From an uncultured Sphingomonadales bacterium (GTDB lineage: Bacteria; Pseudomonadota; Alphaproteobacteria; Sphingomonadales; Sphingomonadaceae): DNA of 64,000 nt. The notes beneath the pieces were generated by a model. It searched no databases. It was not told the origin of the DNA and saw only the letters and a list, made by a program, of their open reading frames with translations. Made by a program: the position numbers and the translations under genes. This document shows, piece after piece, positions 17,133 through 29,656 of this stretch (positions are counted from its first letter, which is position 1; each line of letters begins with the position of its first letter). Where the stretch lies: the NCBI GenBank assembly GCA_903839675.1, contig CAIMDB010000007.1, positions 124,001 through 188,000 of the forward strand, in the 5' to 3' direction.

Positions 17133-18278
17133 CAAATGGCGGAACAGCGTTTCGGTGTTCCGCCCCCAGGTAAAACGTTCCGCAATCTGACGGCAGGCCG
17201 CGCGTGACGGTGGGCTGGCGAGTACGCTCTGTAACCCCGTCAGTACGCCTTCTGCTATTCGTTCGACAATCTGACCGGCGCTCTCGTCTACAAGCACTTC
17301 ACGCGCGCCGCCGGCATCGGTGATGACGATGGGTGTGCCGCAAGCCAGCGCTTCCACCCAGGCATTGGCCAGCCCTTCAGAGGCGGACGGCAAGGCCATG
17401 ACGTCTGCCGCAGAAAGCCATGCAGCAATGTCTTCATGGGGCAAATTGCCGGTAAAGGTGACGCGGTCTGCAACGCAAAGTGTTTCGGCCTGTTGGCTTA
17501 ATCTAGCACGATCCTCGCCTTCGCCGATCAGCACCAGTTGGGCATCCGGCAAATGGGGCAAGGCATCAATCACAAGTGACTGGCCCTTGCGGGGGATGAG
17601 CGCGCCGACCGACGCGATGAGGGGGCCTGAAATACCTCGTTGCGTTTTGGCGGAGGCCCGGTCTTGCACGGTGAATTTGTTGAGATCGACACCAGTGTAG
17701 TGGACGGTAATGCGGTCCAAAGCCATGCCCATGCGGGCCATGTCGCCCTTCAGCGCCTCAGACACGGCCAGTAGCCCATCTGCGGATCGTCCAGCGGCGC
17801 GCACCTGATTTGCCGTTGGGGGATTCTGTCCCCAGAAATGGATGTCCGCACCGCGTGCCTTGATGGACACGGGGACCCCAAAGTGTGCGCCCAGTGCGAC
17901 CGCGGCGGGGCCATCGGGGAAGAAGAATTCTGCATCGATGATGTCAAAGGGAAAGGTCTGCCGGATATCCGTGAGGAGCGGCATCAGGCGTCGGGCCAGC
18001 GCACCGGCATCGAAGCGTCCTTTGGTGCCCGGCAGGTGCATGAAGCGTGGGCGGTGAACAGGCAGGCCCTTCCAGTCTTCCGCTTCAGGAGCGTCGGAAA
18101 AGCGGCGATAATGCGGGTGCAGGCTGAGCGGGAAGGGCGGCAGGCCAATGGGGGCGACCACCTGAAGCTCGACATCGGGGTGCGCGGCCAAACCAAGCGT
18201 CTGGCGTTCCACAAATGGACCGAGGCGGGGACGCGTGATGTCTGGAAAAAGGGTCGCTAAAGTGAGGACGCGCAGCAT
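17112..18278 (-). CDS. family 4 glycosyltransferase
   Basis: This is a 388-residue GT-B fold retaining glycosyltransferase (GT4). The N-terminal acceptor domain has ARGADIHFWGQ. The C-terminal nucleotide-sugar domain has SVGALIPRKGQSLVIDAL and the E-x7-E motif in SEGLANAWVEAL. It likely transfers a sugar in polysaccharide or glycolipid synthesis; substrates unknown. A GTG at 18281 sits one codon before the ATG used here. The gene is alone on its strand between secF and bamD. Confidence 0.88.
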   Translation of the reverse strand: MLRVLTLATLFPDITRPRLGPFVERQTLGLAAHPDVELQVVAPIGLPPFPLSLHPHYRRFSDAPEAEDWKGLPVHRPRFMHLPGTKGRFDAGALARRLMPLLTDIRQTFPFDIIDAEFFFPDGPAAVALGAHFGVPVSIKARGADIHFWGQNPPTANQVRAAGRSADGLLAVSEALKGDMARMGMALDRITVHYTGVDLNKFTVQDRASAKTQRGISGPLIASVGALIPRKGQSLVIDALPHLPDAQLVLIGEGEDRARLSQQAETLCVADRVTFTGNLPHEDIAAWLSAADVMALPSASEGLANAWVEALACGTPIVITDAGGAREVLVDESAGQIVERIAEGVLTGLQSVLASPPSRAACRQIAERFTWGRNTETLFRHLSLLVGK

Positions 18279-18431
18279 CACACGGCGCCCCGAATTGCGC
18301 GCAGTGCCGCCAAGGCAACGCCAGGTAACGATAACGCCGTCTCAACCATCCAAGACGGAATAGCGGCAAACCGTTAAGCAAGTGCATCTCCGTGCTTGGC
18401 GATCAGCAAAGCACCGGCTAAGAACGCCGCC

Positions 18432-19220
18432 ATGTCGAGTTCACGTTTCAAAACCGCCGCTCTCCTCGCTGTCATTGCGCTGGCCGTTCCACTCGCTGGT
18501 TGCGCTGGCAATCGGGGCCGCAATAAGGCTGACACGTCTTACGTCGCGCGCGATGTGAACACGCTGTATAACGCGGCCAAGGACCGTTTGGACCGGGGCC
18601 AGTTTAAGCTTGCCGCGGCATTGTTTGACGAGGTTGAGCGCCAGCATCCCTATTCGGTATGGGCCCGCCGTGCCCAGTTGATGAGCGCGTTCAGCTATTA
18701 TGCGGCACGCGAATATACCGAATCGACCAATTCAGCGCAGCGCTTCCTGTCGATCCATCCGGGCAACCGTGACGCGCCTTACGCCTATTATCTGATCGCG
18801 CTGAACTATTATGAGCAGATCTCCGACGTCACGCGCGATCAGAAGATCACGCAGCAGGCGCAGGACGCTCTTGGTGAGCTCATCCGCCGTTATCCCGATA
18901 GCCGTTACGCTGCCGATGGCCGCCTCAAGATCGATCTCATCCGTGATCACTTGGCGGGCAAGGAAATGGAAATTGGCCGCTATTATCAGCGCCGTGGCCT
19001 TTGGCTGGCAAGTGTCACCCGTTTCCGCAAGGTGACGGAAGATTACCAGACCACCAGCCATGCGGCGGAGGCGCTGATGCGCATGACGGAAAGCTATCTC
19101 GCCATGGGCATTCCGGAAGAGGCGAAAAAGACCGCAGCTGTTCTGGGGGCGAACTATCCCGCCTCCGACTGGTATAAGCGCGCCTTTGAGCTCATGCAGA
19201 AGCACGCGCCGCAGGCGTGA
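18432..19220 (+). CDS. bamD: outer membrane protein assembly factor BamD
   Basis: This is a 262-residue outer-membrane lipoprotein of the BAM complex. It begins with a lipoprotein signal peptide (RFKTAALLAVIALAVPLAGC; the Cys is the lipidation site) followed by five TPR-like repeats. Conserved TPR segments include LYNAAKDRLDRGQFKLAAALF and QHPYSVWARRAQLMSAF. The ATG at 18396 is in frame but would place 12 residues before the signal, so the later start is used. recN begins 10 bases after the stop. Confidence 0.96.
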   Translation: MSSSRFKTAALLAVIALAVPLAGCAGNRGRNKADTSYVARDVNTLYNAAKDRLDRGQFKLAAALFDEVERQHPYSVWARRAQLMSAFSYYAAREYTESTNSAQRFLSIHPGNRDAPYAYYLIALNYYEQISDVTRDQKITQQAQDALGELIRRYPDSRYAADGRLKIDLIRDHLAGKEMEIGRYYQRRGLWLASVTRFRKVTEDYQTTSHAAEALMRMTESYLAMGIPEEAKKTAAVLGANYPASDWYKRAFELMQKHAPQA

Positions 19221-19230
19221 CCCACGCCCG

Positions 19231-22931
<3,701 letters not shown>

Positions 22932-22994
22932 CCTGAAACTGGGCGGCGCAGCATCCGGCTTGACCCACGAACCGCCCCCCGTCAAAGCAGGTAA

Positions 22995-23240
22995 ATGACC
23001 GAACAGACGGACCTTTCTTTGCTCACTTTCGAGCAGGCCCTCAAAAAGCTTGAGGAAATTGTGGCGCGGCTTGAATCCGGGGAGGCGGCGCTCGATGAAT
23101 CGATCACGCTCTATACCCAGGGAGAGGCGCTCCGCGCACAGTGCGAGGCGCGGCTGAAGGATGCGCAGGCGCGGATCGAAAAGATCACGCTCGGCGCCAA
23201 CGGCCAGCCGAGCGGCACAACCGCGTTTGACGCTGGCTGA
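22995..23240 (+). CDS. xseB: exodeoxyribonuclease VII small subunit
   Basis: This is an 81-residue helical protein that forms the small subunit of exonuclease VII, degrading single-stranded DNA together with XseA. The family pattern LTFEQALKKLEEIVARLE, ESGEAALDESITLYTQGE and LRAQCEARLKDAQARIEKI is clear, and the length is normal. The xseA gene is not in the window. ispA begins 10 bases later, a common pairing in bacteria (xseB-ispA-dxs). Confidence 0.95.
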   Translation: MTEQTDLSLLTFEQALKKLEEIVARLESGEAALDESITLYTQGEALRAQCEARLKDAQARIEKITLGANGQPSGTTAFDAG

Positions 23241-23250
23241 TCCGTCCAAC

Positions 23251-24144
23251 ATGTCGAGCGATCTTCTGACAGTAGCGCTTGCGGACATTGCCGCCGACGT
23301 TGACCGTGGCTTTGATCTGCTGTTGCCGGTGCCCGATGATGGCCGGGCGCGCCTCTATGAGGCGATGCGCCATGCCGCCATTGGCGGTGGGAAGCGACTG
23401 CGGCCGCTGCTCGTGGTGGCCGCGTCTCGGCTGTTCAACGTTGGTCTCGAATCAGCGCTGAATGTCGGCATCGCGATTGAATGTATCCACGTCTATTCGC
23501 TGGTCCATGATGACCTGCCGTGCATGGATGATGATGACATGCGGCGCGGCAAGCCAACGGTCCACAAGGCCTTTGACGAGGCGACGGCGGTGCTTGCCGG
23601 GGATTCGCTCCATGCGCTCGCCTTTGAAATTCTGGCGGATGAAGAAACGCACCCGGACCCGTTCGTCCGCGCGGAACTGATCGCAGAATTGGCGCGCGCC
23701 TCTGGCCCATCGGGCATGGCAGGCGGGCAGATGATGGATCTGGCGGCCAGTGATGCGGACTTTGATCTCCATTCAGTAACGCGCCTGCAGCAGTTGAAAA
23801 CGGGTGCGCTCATTTCCTTCTGCCTTGAGGCGGGCGCGATCCTTGGTCGTGTGCCGCCGGAAGGGCGTCAGGGTCTTCGCGGCTATGCGCGTGATATTGG
23901 GCTCGCCTTCCAGATTGCCGATGATGTGATCGATGCCGAAGGGGACGCCGCTGTTGCGGGCAAAGCCGTCAACAAGGATGCGGAAGCCGGCAAAGCGACG
24001 TTCCTCTCCTTGCTGGGTATTGATCGGGCAAAGGCGCAGATGCACATGCTTGTGGAGCAAGCCATCGCGCATCTCCACTCATTTGGGGAAGAGGCGGACC
24101 TGCTGCGCGCCATTGCGCGCTATACGGTAGAAAGGGACCGATAA
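23251..24144 (+). CDS. ispA: farnesyl diphosphate synthase (polyprenyl synthetase family)
   Basis: This 297-residue isoprenoid chain-elongation enzyme condenses isopentenyl diphosphate onto allylic diphosphates to make farnesyl diphosphate, the precursor of ubiquinone side chains and undecaprenyl carriers. The first aspartate-rich motif is DDLPCMDDDDMRRG and the second is DDVIDAEGD. The ATG at 23161 falls inside xseB, so the one at 23251 is used. The stop overlaps the coaD start by one base (TAATG). Confidence 0.93.
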   Translation: MSSDLLTVALADIAADVDRGFDLLLPVPDDGRARLYEAMRHAAIGGGKRLRPLLVVAASRLFNVGLESALNVGIAIECIHVYSLVHDDLPCMDDDDMRRGKPTVHKAFDEATAVLAGDSLHALAFEILADEETHPDPFVRAELIAELARASGPSGMAGGQMMDLAASDADFDLHSVTRLQQLKTGALISFCLEAGAILGRVPPEGRQGLRGYARDIGLAFQIADDVIDAEGDAAVAGKAVNKDAEAGKATFLSLLGIDRAKAQMHMLVEQAIAHLHSFGEEADLLRAIARYTVERDR

Positions 24145-24650
24145 TGGGGGAGCGCATCGGGGTTTATCCCGGCACATTCGATCCGATCACTTTGGGGCAT
24201 ATGGATATCATTCGGCGCGGCGCAAAGCTTGTTGATCGCCTGATCGTCGGCGTAACGACCAATGCCAGCAAATCCCCCATGTTCAGCGATGATGAGCGCA
24301 TCGAAATGGTCAAACGCGAAGTGGCGACCATCGGCGGCGCCATCGACGTTGTCGGCTTTGATTCGCTCCTCATGGACTTTGCGGAAAAGCAGGAGGCATC
24401 CATCATCATACGTGGCCTGCGCGCTGTCGCGGACTTTGAATATGAATATCAGATGGCGGGCATGAACCAGCAGTTGAATGACCGCGTCGAAACGGTCTTC
24501 CTGATGGCGGACGTCTCCCTGCAGCCGATTGCGTCACGCTTGGTGAAGGAAATCGCGATCTATGGCGGTGACATAGCAAAGTTCGTGACACCGGCCATCA
24601 AGTCTGAAGTTGTTGCCCGTGTTGAAAAGATAGGAAAGCGCGGAAGCTGA
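24144..24650 (+). CDS. coaD: phosphopantetheine adenylyltransferase
   Basis: This is a 168-residue enzyme of coenzyme A synthesis that joins ATP and 4'-phosphopantetheine to make dephospho-CoA. The nucleotidyltransferase motif PGTFDPITLGHMDII is at the N-terminus, and the second conserved region VSLQPIASRLVKEIA (family TKHSFISSSLVKEVA) is near the C-terminus. The length is normal. It is translationally coupled to ispA. Confidence 0.97.
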   Translation: MGERIGVYPGTFDPITLGHMDIIRRGAKLVDRLIVGVTTNASKSPMFSDDERIEMVKREVATIGGAIDVVGFDSLLMDFAEKQEASIIIRGLRAVADFEYEYQMAGMNQQLNDRVETVFLMADVSLQPIASRLVKEIAIYGGDIAKFVTPAIKSEVVARVEKIGKRGS

Positions 24651-24711
24651 TCCGTTCATCGGCAGCTAAGCCAGCCGCAGGTAATTTGCCGCGGCAATCG
24701 AGAGGTGTAAT

Positions 24712-25359
24712 GTGAAGAAACTGTTTGCCGCGATCATGATGCTGCTGGGTCTTGCCGGGACAGCCAGCGCAAAGGAAAAGGTTGTGGCCCCGCCACCCGC
24801 GCCGGTTTCGACCATTCCCGCCCCAGAGCCCGACAATATTCTGGTGCTCGACCTGTCAACCGGCGGACAAGTGCGCATTCAGCTTCGCCCCGATAAGGCG
24901 CCAGGTCATATCGAACGCATCAAGCTGCTGACTCGCGCTGGCTTTTATGATGGCGTCATTTTCCACCGCGTGATCGACGGCTTCATGGCGCAGACGGGTG
25001 ATCCGCAAGGGACCGGCGAGGGCGGCTCACCGCTCCCTGATCTGAAGGCTGAGTTTAACGATTTGCCGCATCTGCGTGGCGCCCTTTCCATGGCGCGCAC
25101 CAGCGCACCGGACAGCGCCAACAGCCAGTTCTTTATCGTCTTTTCACCGACGCTTCGGCTGGACGGGAAATACACGGTTCTGGGTCGTGTGATGAGCGGC
25201 ATGCAATATGTGGACGCCATTGAACGGGGCGAGCCACCGCTCAACCCGGCAAAGATCGTCCACGCCTGGATTGGCGCCGATGGTCCGGACGCGCGGCGTG
25301 TGCCGTTGCCGCAGGTGTCCGCCAAGCTTGAAGAACCGGCCGCAACGCCGCAGCCCTAA
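24712..25359 (+). CDS. exported cyclophilin-type peptidylprolyl isomerase
   Basis: This is a 215-residue periplasmic proline cis-trans isomerase. A signal peptide ([20 protein letters not shown]) is followed by the cyclophilin domain with [20 protein letters not shown] and SANSQFFIV. The start is GTG at 24712, with AGAGG upstream. A Pro/Ala-rich linker precedes the domain and a short tail follows it. The stop overlaps the queA start (TAATG). Confidence 0.92.
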   Translation: MKKLFAAIMMLLGLAGTASAKEKVVAPPPAPVSTIPAPEPDNILVLDLSTGGQVRIQLRPDKAPGHIERIKLLTRAGFYDGVIFHRVIDGFMAQTGDPQGTGEGGSPLPDLKAEFNDLPHLRGALSMARTSAPDSANSQFFIVFSPTLRLDGKYTVLGRVMSGMQYVDAIERGEPPLNPAKIVHAWIGADGPDARRVPLPQVSAKLEEPAATPQP

Positions 25360-26390
25360 TGCGCGTCGATCTTTTCGACTTTGACCTACCCCAAGATCTG
25401 ATCGCCCTGCGCCCCGCCCAACCGCGGGACGCAGCGCGCCTCTTGCTGCTGGATGGGGACGCGACAGCCGACCGATCTGTCCGCGATCTGCCGGATATTC
25501 TGAGGCCCGGCGATTGTCTGGTGTTCAACGACACGCGCGTCATTCCGGCCCAGCTGGAAGGCAAACGCGGCGAGGCGCGCATTGGTGCGACCCTGCATAA
25601 GCGGGAAGGCCTGCGTGACTGGCGGGCCTTTGTCCGCAATGCGAAGCGGTTGAAAGACGGGGACCGGATCGACTTTGGGCAGAATGTCACGGCGCTGGCG
25701 GTGAGCCGCGGCGCTGATGGCAGTGTGCTTCTTCACTTTGAAGGGGAAGAGCCAGTCGAGGTGCTGCTCGATCGCGCCGGGACCATGCCTCTTCCGCCCT
25801 ATATCGCGGCGAAGCGCGGTATCGATGAGCGTGACGCCGAAGACTATCAGACGATGTTCGCCGCAGAAAAGGGCGCCGTCGCCGCTCCAACAGCAGCGTT
25901 GCACTTTACGCCTGATCTGATGGCGCGGCTCGAGGCTGCTGGCATCACGCATGAGACTCTAACGCTCCATGTGGGGGCGGGCACATTCCTTCCGATGAAA
26001 GTCGATGACACCGACGACCACCAGATGCATGCCGAATGGGGACGCATTGATGCGGCCTGCGCGGATCGTCTGAATGCCGTGCGCGCGCGCGGCGGGCGTG
26101 TCATTGCTGTCGGCACGACCTCGCTCAGGCTTCTCGAAAGCGCGACCAGTGACGATGGCATCATTCGGCCTTTTGAGAATGACACCTCGATTTTCATTAC
26201 ACCGGGATACCGTTTCAAGGCGATTGACGGGCTGATGACCAATTTCCATTTGCCAAAGTCCACCCTGTTCATGCTCGTCAGCGCGCTGATGGGGCGGGAT
26301 CGGATGCAGGCGGCCTACGCCCATGCCATTGCGGGGCGATACCGGTTCTACAGCTATGGTGATTCCAGCCTGCTCCTGCCGGGGTTCTAA
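25359..26390 (+). CDS. queA: S-adenosylmethionine:tRNA ribosyltransferase-isomerase
   Basis: This is a 343-residue enzyme of queuosine synthesis that transfers the ribosyl part of S-adenosylmethionine to preQ1 in tRNA, giving epoxyqueuosine. The N-terminal [20 protein letters not shown], the central [11 protein letters not shown] and C-terminal [15 protein letters not shown] motifs are all intact. The other queuosine enzyme, tgt, is encoded 5.3 kb downstream in the same orientation, not adjacent as in many bacteria. Confidence 0.97.
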   Translation: MRVDLFDFDLPQDLIALRPAQPRDAARLLLLDGDATADRSVRDLPDILRPGDCLVFNDTRVIPAQLEGKRGEARIGATLHKREGLRDWRAFVRNAKRLKDGDRIDFGQNVTALAVSRGADGSVLLHFEGEEPVEVLLDRAGTMPLPPYIAAKRGIDERDAEDYQTMFAAEKGAVAAPTAALHFTPDLMARLEAAGITHETLTLHVGAGTFLPMKVDDTDDHQMHAEWGRIDAACADRLNAVRARGGRVIAVGTTSLRLLESATSDDGIIRPFENDTSIFITPGYRFKAIDGLMTNFHLPKSTLFMLVSALMGRDRMQAAYAHAIAGRYRFYSYGDSSLLLPGF

Positions 26391-26748
26391 CGCGAGACGG
26401 ATGATCGCGGATTGTAAGCTATCCAATCTGTCTGCCCGAGGCTCGCCGTCCTCCTCCGCTAAATTTATCCTAATAAATCAGTAAGTTAACTATGCCAATT
26501 AGCCCAAAACCAATCGCATGGTTTTGGGTTTAGGGGCAATGAACACCCATGTTTAGCGCCGGTTTCCGCCGCGACGGTCTGGGAGGTCGAGCTGCGTCAG
26601 CCAGTGGAGCGGGATCAGGCCATTTTGGTTCAAAAAAGAACTGTTTTACAATGAGTTAAACTTGACTCACTCGGGGATACTGCGATGATGACAAAACGTC
26701 ATTTATTTGTAAAAATTCAGCATAAGCAAAATTGGAGCTTAAGAAGAT
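26391..26748. other. 358-base AT-richer intergenic region
   Basis: No gene is seen. The base composition is clearly more AT-rich than the flanking operons. An inverted repeat at 26503-26528 (CCCAAAACC/GGTTTTGGG, 8-base loop) is followed by TTTAGGGG; it may end queA transcription or act as an operator. A stretch TAAACTTGACTC near 26657 holds a TTGACT box but no properly spaced -10 is evident. The short frame from 26685 overlaps the start of the next gene and is not supported. Confidence 0.45.
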
Positions 26749-28017
26749 ATGTCAAAGAATTTGAAAAACCGTCTGATTATTGCGACTGCCATCGGTATGG
26801 CTTTGTCGCCCGTTCAGGCTTGGGCAGGATGTTGCTCGCTTCCGAAAATCAAAGTCCCGTCGGTTCCCAAACTCCCGTCGATCCCCAGCATCCCGATTCC
26901 AAGCGTCCCGAATCCCACCGATCTTTTTAATACCGCCGCCCAAGGCGTTGGCTATGCGAACGCTGCTGCTGCACAGGCGAAGGGCTATGCAGATAAGGCC
27001 GCTATGGAGTCGGCGAACAACTTAGCAAAGGCCAACACATGGGCGAACTTGGCCGCCGCTGATACGGCCGCTGCAGCAATGGGTTTCAAAAACTACGCTG
27101 AGCGTATGGCCGCTGACAGTGCCACTGTTGGTCGCGACCAGTATGAGGGTCTCCGGAATGACGCTCTGCGGGCCTATACGAACCAGTCCAATCAGGCAAA
27201 AAGCACCTACGAAAGTGCACGTCAGGCTGTGGCGCCGGTGATCAACACCGCCAACAGTGTGGCAAAGTATGTCGCAGGCATCTGCGTTTCGCAGGCAACG
27301 AGCAGCTGGGGCAAGATCACCCCTTACGCCAGCAAGGCCCAGGCACTTGACGAGAACGGAAAGAAGGCGGTTTATCGTATACTTCGCACACTTGCCCGTG
27401 GCAGCACGCCGGACCAGCAAACCGCAGCAGATATGAAGACTGTGGGTCAGGCACTCGGTATGGTTACCGGCAATGGCCTTGCGCTGGTTGGCAATGCGTA
27501 CCAGTCGAACTTCGGCATTTCTCTTGGCGCTTCGGGCGGCTGGATTGGCGGCGTGAACAGCTCGGTGAGCTTTTCAATGGACACCTTCCCCACAAACGGG
27601 AAGTACAAAATGGCAGTCGCAGTCAACTCCGGGGTTCAGGTTGCGGCCGGTTCAGGCACGCTCGCGCCCGGTGCCTCTATCGGTTTCGGCCTTGGCTGGG
27701 GCCCAGGTAGCTCTGTGGATGCATCCGGCGTGACGATGACCGCTGGCGGCGCCATAGGCGGCGTCGACGTGGCTGCACAATGGACCATTCCGCCAGTGTT
27801 GGCAGAAGCTATGGCGAACGATGCAAGAAGGGGCAGTTTCAGCGTAGATAGTTTGCAGTCTGCCTTGACCGGGCAGCTCATCTCTAACATCCAGGCTGTT
27901 TGTCAGGCACCCGGCATTTCGGCAGGCGTGAGCTTCCCGACCCCAGGAAATCTTGGCGATGTGACGTTCAGCCCCGGCTACACCCGTGTGGTTTGGACGG
28001 GTTCTGTGAACCAATAA
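26749..28017 (+). CDS. unrecognised exported protein with Pro repeat and Ala-rich helical region (422 aa)
   Basis: I recognise no family. A signal peptide (NRLIIATAIGMALSPVQAWA) is followed by GCC, then a proline-rich VPS/IPS repeat (about residues 33-60), an Ala-rich region likely to be helical or coiled (about 65-180), and a Gly/Ser/Val-rich beta-type C-terminal half (about 240-350, with ISLGASGGWIGGVN). Three further cysteines could pair. The Shine-Dalgarno candidate is GGAG 11 bases before the ATG. The base composition is more AT-rich than the flanking operons and the gene stands alone, so acquisition by transfer is possible. A large hairpin lies just downstream. Confidence 0.6.
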   Translation: MSKNLKNRLIIATAIGMALSPVQAWAGCCSLPKIKVPSVPKLPSIPSIPIPSVPNPTDLFNTAAQGVGYANAAAAQAKGYADKAAMESANNLAKANTWANLAAADTAAAAMGFKNYAERMAADSATVGRDQYEGLRNDALRAYTNQSNQAKSTYESARQAVAPVINTANSVAKYVAGICVSQATSSWGKITPYASKAQALDENGKKAVYRILRTLARGSTPDQQTAADMKTVGQALGMVTGNGLALVGNAYQSNFGISLGASGGWIGGVNSSVSFSMDTFPTNGKYKMAVAVNSGVQVAAGSGTLAPGASIGFGLGWGPGSSVDASGVTMTAGGAIGGVDVAAQWTIPPVLAEAMANDARRGSFSVDSLQSALTGQLISNIQAVCQAPGISAGVSFPTPGNLGDVTFSPGYTRVVWTGSVNQ

Positions 28018-28025
28018 TTTGATCG

Positions 28026-28044
28026 CGTCATGCGTTGCATGACG
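28026..28044. other. 8-bp hairpin after the orphan exported gene
   Basis: A perfect stem CGTCATGC/GCATGACG with a 3-base loop begins nine bases past the stop codon. It is not followed by a T-run on the plus strand, so it is not a classic intrinsic terminator; it may protect the mRNA 3' end. Confidence 0.4.
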
Positions 28045-28055
28045 GGCTGACAATA

Positions 28056-28153
28056 AGATGGTGGGAGTGGTTGTGGGCACAAAGCTTGCGCAGCGTCGGA
28101 TCTCGATCCGGCACGGGGCAAGCGGAGTGCACCATCGACCGCTCCCATTATCT
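28056..28153 (+). other. long imperfect hairpin, candidate structured RNA
   Basis: By hand pairing, bases 28056-28073 match 28136-28153 with 18 continuous pairs, four of them G-U (60-149, 61-148, 68-141, 72-137). Inward follow 2 and 4 more pairs (75-80 with 127-133, one bulge), a symmetric 3x3 loop, a 6-bp stem (84-89 with 118-123) and a terminal 7-8 bp stem (95-102 with 105-112). The G-U pairs hint at RNA rather than a DNA palindrome. It lies between the orphan exported protein and a membrane protein gene. No matching known RNA family is recognised. Confidence 0.45.
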
Positions 28154-28286
28154 GTTATGGGCTACGTCGCCCTGGCAGCTAGTTGCGCGCCGATAACTGG
28201 GCGATTTCAGCCTGCTCTTGCCCCGAGCTTATGAATAGGGTCTGATGCCCTCACCCCGCGCAAGGACGGGGAGGGAGAGGGATATC

Positions 28287-28814
28287 ATGACTGAAGCACC
28301 GCAGGCCGCCGCGCCGCCGTCACCTATTGCCGGATTGGGCATTGTTGCCATCGTTGTCGCCGCCATTGTCGGCTGGGCCATCGTTGGCAGCGCCATCGTT
28401 GATGAACTGTCGCTGTTCGGCGGCTTCCTGATGCTCTGGCATTATGCGAACATGGAACAGCTTGATATCAAACGCCTTCCCTCGGCGCTGCTTGGTGCCA
28501 TTGTCGGTCTCTTGCTGGCCTGGCAGGTCGTCTATCTCACGCAGCTTTATGGCAGCACAGGCACGATCATCGGCCTGTTGGTGATGGTTGTTGGCATCTA
28601 TCTTCAGGTCATCAACATCCTGCCGATGCTGTTCAATGCGTCGGCGATGCTGTTTCTGACCGTCGCTGCCGCACCGCTTGTCCAGCTAAAGGTCAACTTC
28701 ATCAACCTTGGCATTTCGACCGTCGTCGGCGGGCTGTTCTTCGCGGGCTTTATCGAAGCCGTGAAGTGGATCGCCACCAAGCTGATGACGCCTGCGGCCA
28801 CGACCGCTCAGTAG
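28287..28814 (+). CDS. hypothetical inner-membrane protein (175 aa)
   Basis: The ATG at 28287 has GGGAG/GAGAGGG just upstream, and an earlier in-frame ATG at 28245 gives only a basic extension. The protein has about five predicted membrane segments, for example IVAIVVAAIVGWAIVGSAIV, SALLGAIVGLLLAWQVVYL and a C-terminal segment VVGGLFFAGFIEAVKWI. No catalytic or transport motif is evident. The ribosome-binding region falls in a GGGGAGGGAGAGGG stretch that resembles the interspersed palindrome half-sites in this window. It overlaps the convergent SDR gene by 7 bases. Confidence 0.65.
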   Translation: MTEAPQAAAPPSPIAGLGIVAIVVAAIVGWAIVGSAIVDELSLFGGFLMLWHYANMEQLDIKRLPSALLGAIVGLLLAWQVVYLTQLYGSTGTIIGLLVMVVGIYLQVINILPMLFNASAMLFLTVAAAPLVQLKVNFINLGISTVVGGLFFAGFIEAVKWIATKLMTPAATTAQ

Positions 28815-29587
28815 ATCGTATAGCCACCGTCAATGACCAGCGGGTCTCCCGTGTGAAAGCGGGAGGCTTTGCTGGCGAGGTAGACGGCGATTCCGGCAAA
28901 GTCGGCGCCGTCGCCCCAGCCGCCCATCGGCACGCGACCGATGACGCGTTCGTTGAACTTATCATTTGCCTGCATAGGTGCGGTCATATCGGACCGGATC
29001 CAGCCGGGCAGGATCGAGTTGACGGTAATGGCGTGGCGGGCCAGCTCAACCGCCATGGCGCGGCACATGGAGACGACGGCGCCCTTGGTCGCACCATAAT
29101 GCTCGTTGCGGGCAGCACCATGGACCGCTGCGGTTGATGCAATGCCGACGAGCGAGCCGCCACGGTCTCCGGTCCCGCCGCGCTCGATCATGTGGCGGGC
29201 GGCCTCGCGCAGGGTCGCGAAGACGCCATGGACATTGATCGATTCCAGTTTCCTGAAGTCGTCCATGCTGATGTCGAACATGTCACGGCGTGACTGACCG
29301 ATGCCTGCGTTGGCAATCGCCTGATCGATCCGGCCGAATTCGGACAGGATATTGGCCATGCCGGCCTTGACGGCGGCTTCATCGGAGACATCGACGATTG
29401 CGGAACGAACCGCACCGCCATGCGTGGAAAGCTGGGCGACGGCAGCGTCGTTCTTGCCTGCATTGGTGCCCCAGATCACGACGGACGCGCCATGTTTGGC
29501 CAGACCCTCGGCCATGCCCAAGCCGATGCCGCCATTGCCGCCCGTGACGAGCGCGACCTTGCCGGTCAGATCAAACAGATTTTCCAT
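28808..29587 (-). CDS. short-chain dehydrogenase/reductase (SDR)
   Basis: This is a 259-residue classical SDR with an NAD(P)-binding TGGNGGIGLG motif, the NAGIG strand and the catalytic YGATK (Tyr-x3-Lys) with the upstream SLVGIAST serine. It is a cytosolic oxidoreductase of unknown substrate; members near this pattern include 3-oxoacyl-ACP-type and sugar/steroid dehydrogenases. An upstream in-frame start at 29623 would add 12 residues; the ATG at 29587 gives MENLFDLTGKVALVTGG, typical of the family. Confidence 0.9.
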   Translation of the reverse strand: MENLFDLTGKVALVTGGNGGIGLGMAEGLAKHGASVVIWGTNAGKNDAAVAQLSTHGGAVRSAIVDVSDEAAVKAGMANILSEFGRIDQAIANAGIGQSRRDMFDISMDDFRKLESINVHGVFATLREAARHMIERGGTGDRGGSLVGIASTAAVHGAARNEHYGATKGAVVSMCRAMAVELARHAITVNSILPGWIRSDMTAPMQANDKFNERVIGRVPMGGWGDGADFAGIAVYLASKASRFHTGDPLVIDGGYTIY

Positions 29588-29656
29588 CGCTGCATCTCTC
29601 CTGTGTTTGGCGCCCAGACACACGAGGAGTGGTGACGTGTCAATCTGACGTCAGTG

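Noticed and set aside
26685-26930. 81-codon open frame overlapping the orphan exported gene
   Set aside because: It overlaps the signal peptide of the longer frame in another phase and has no family character.
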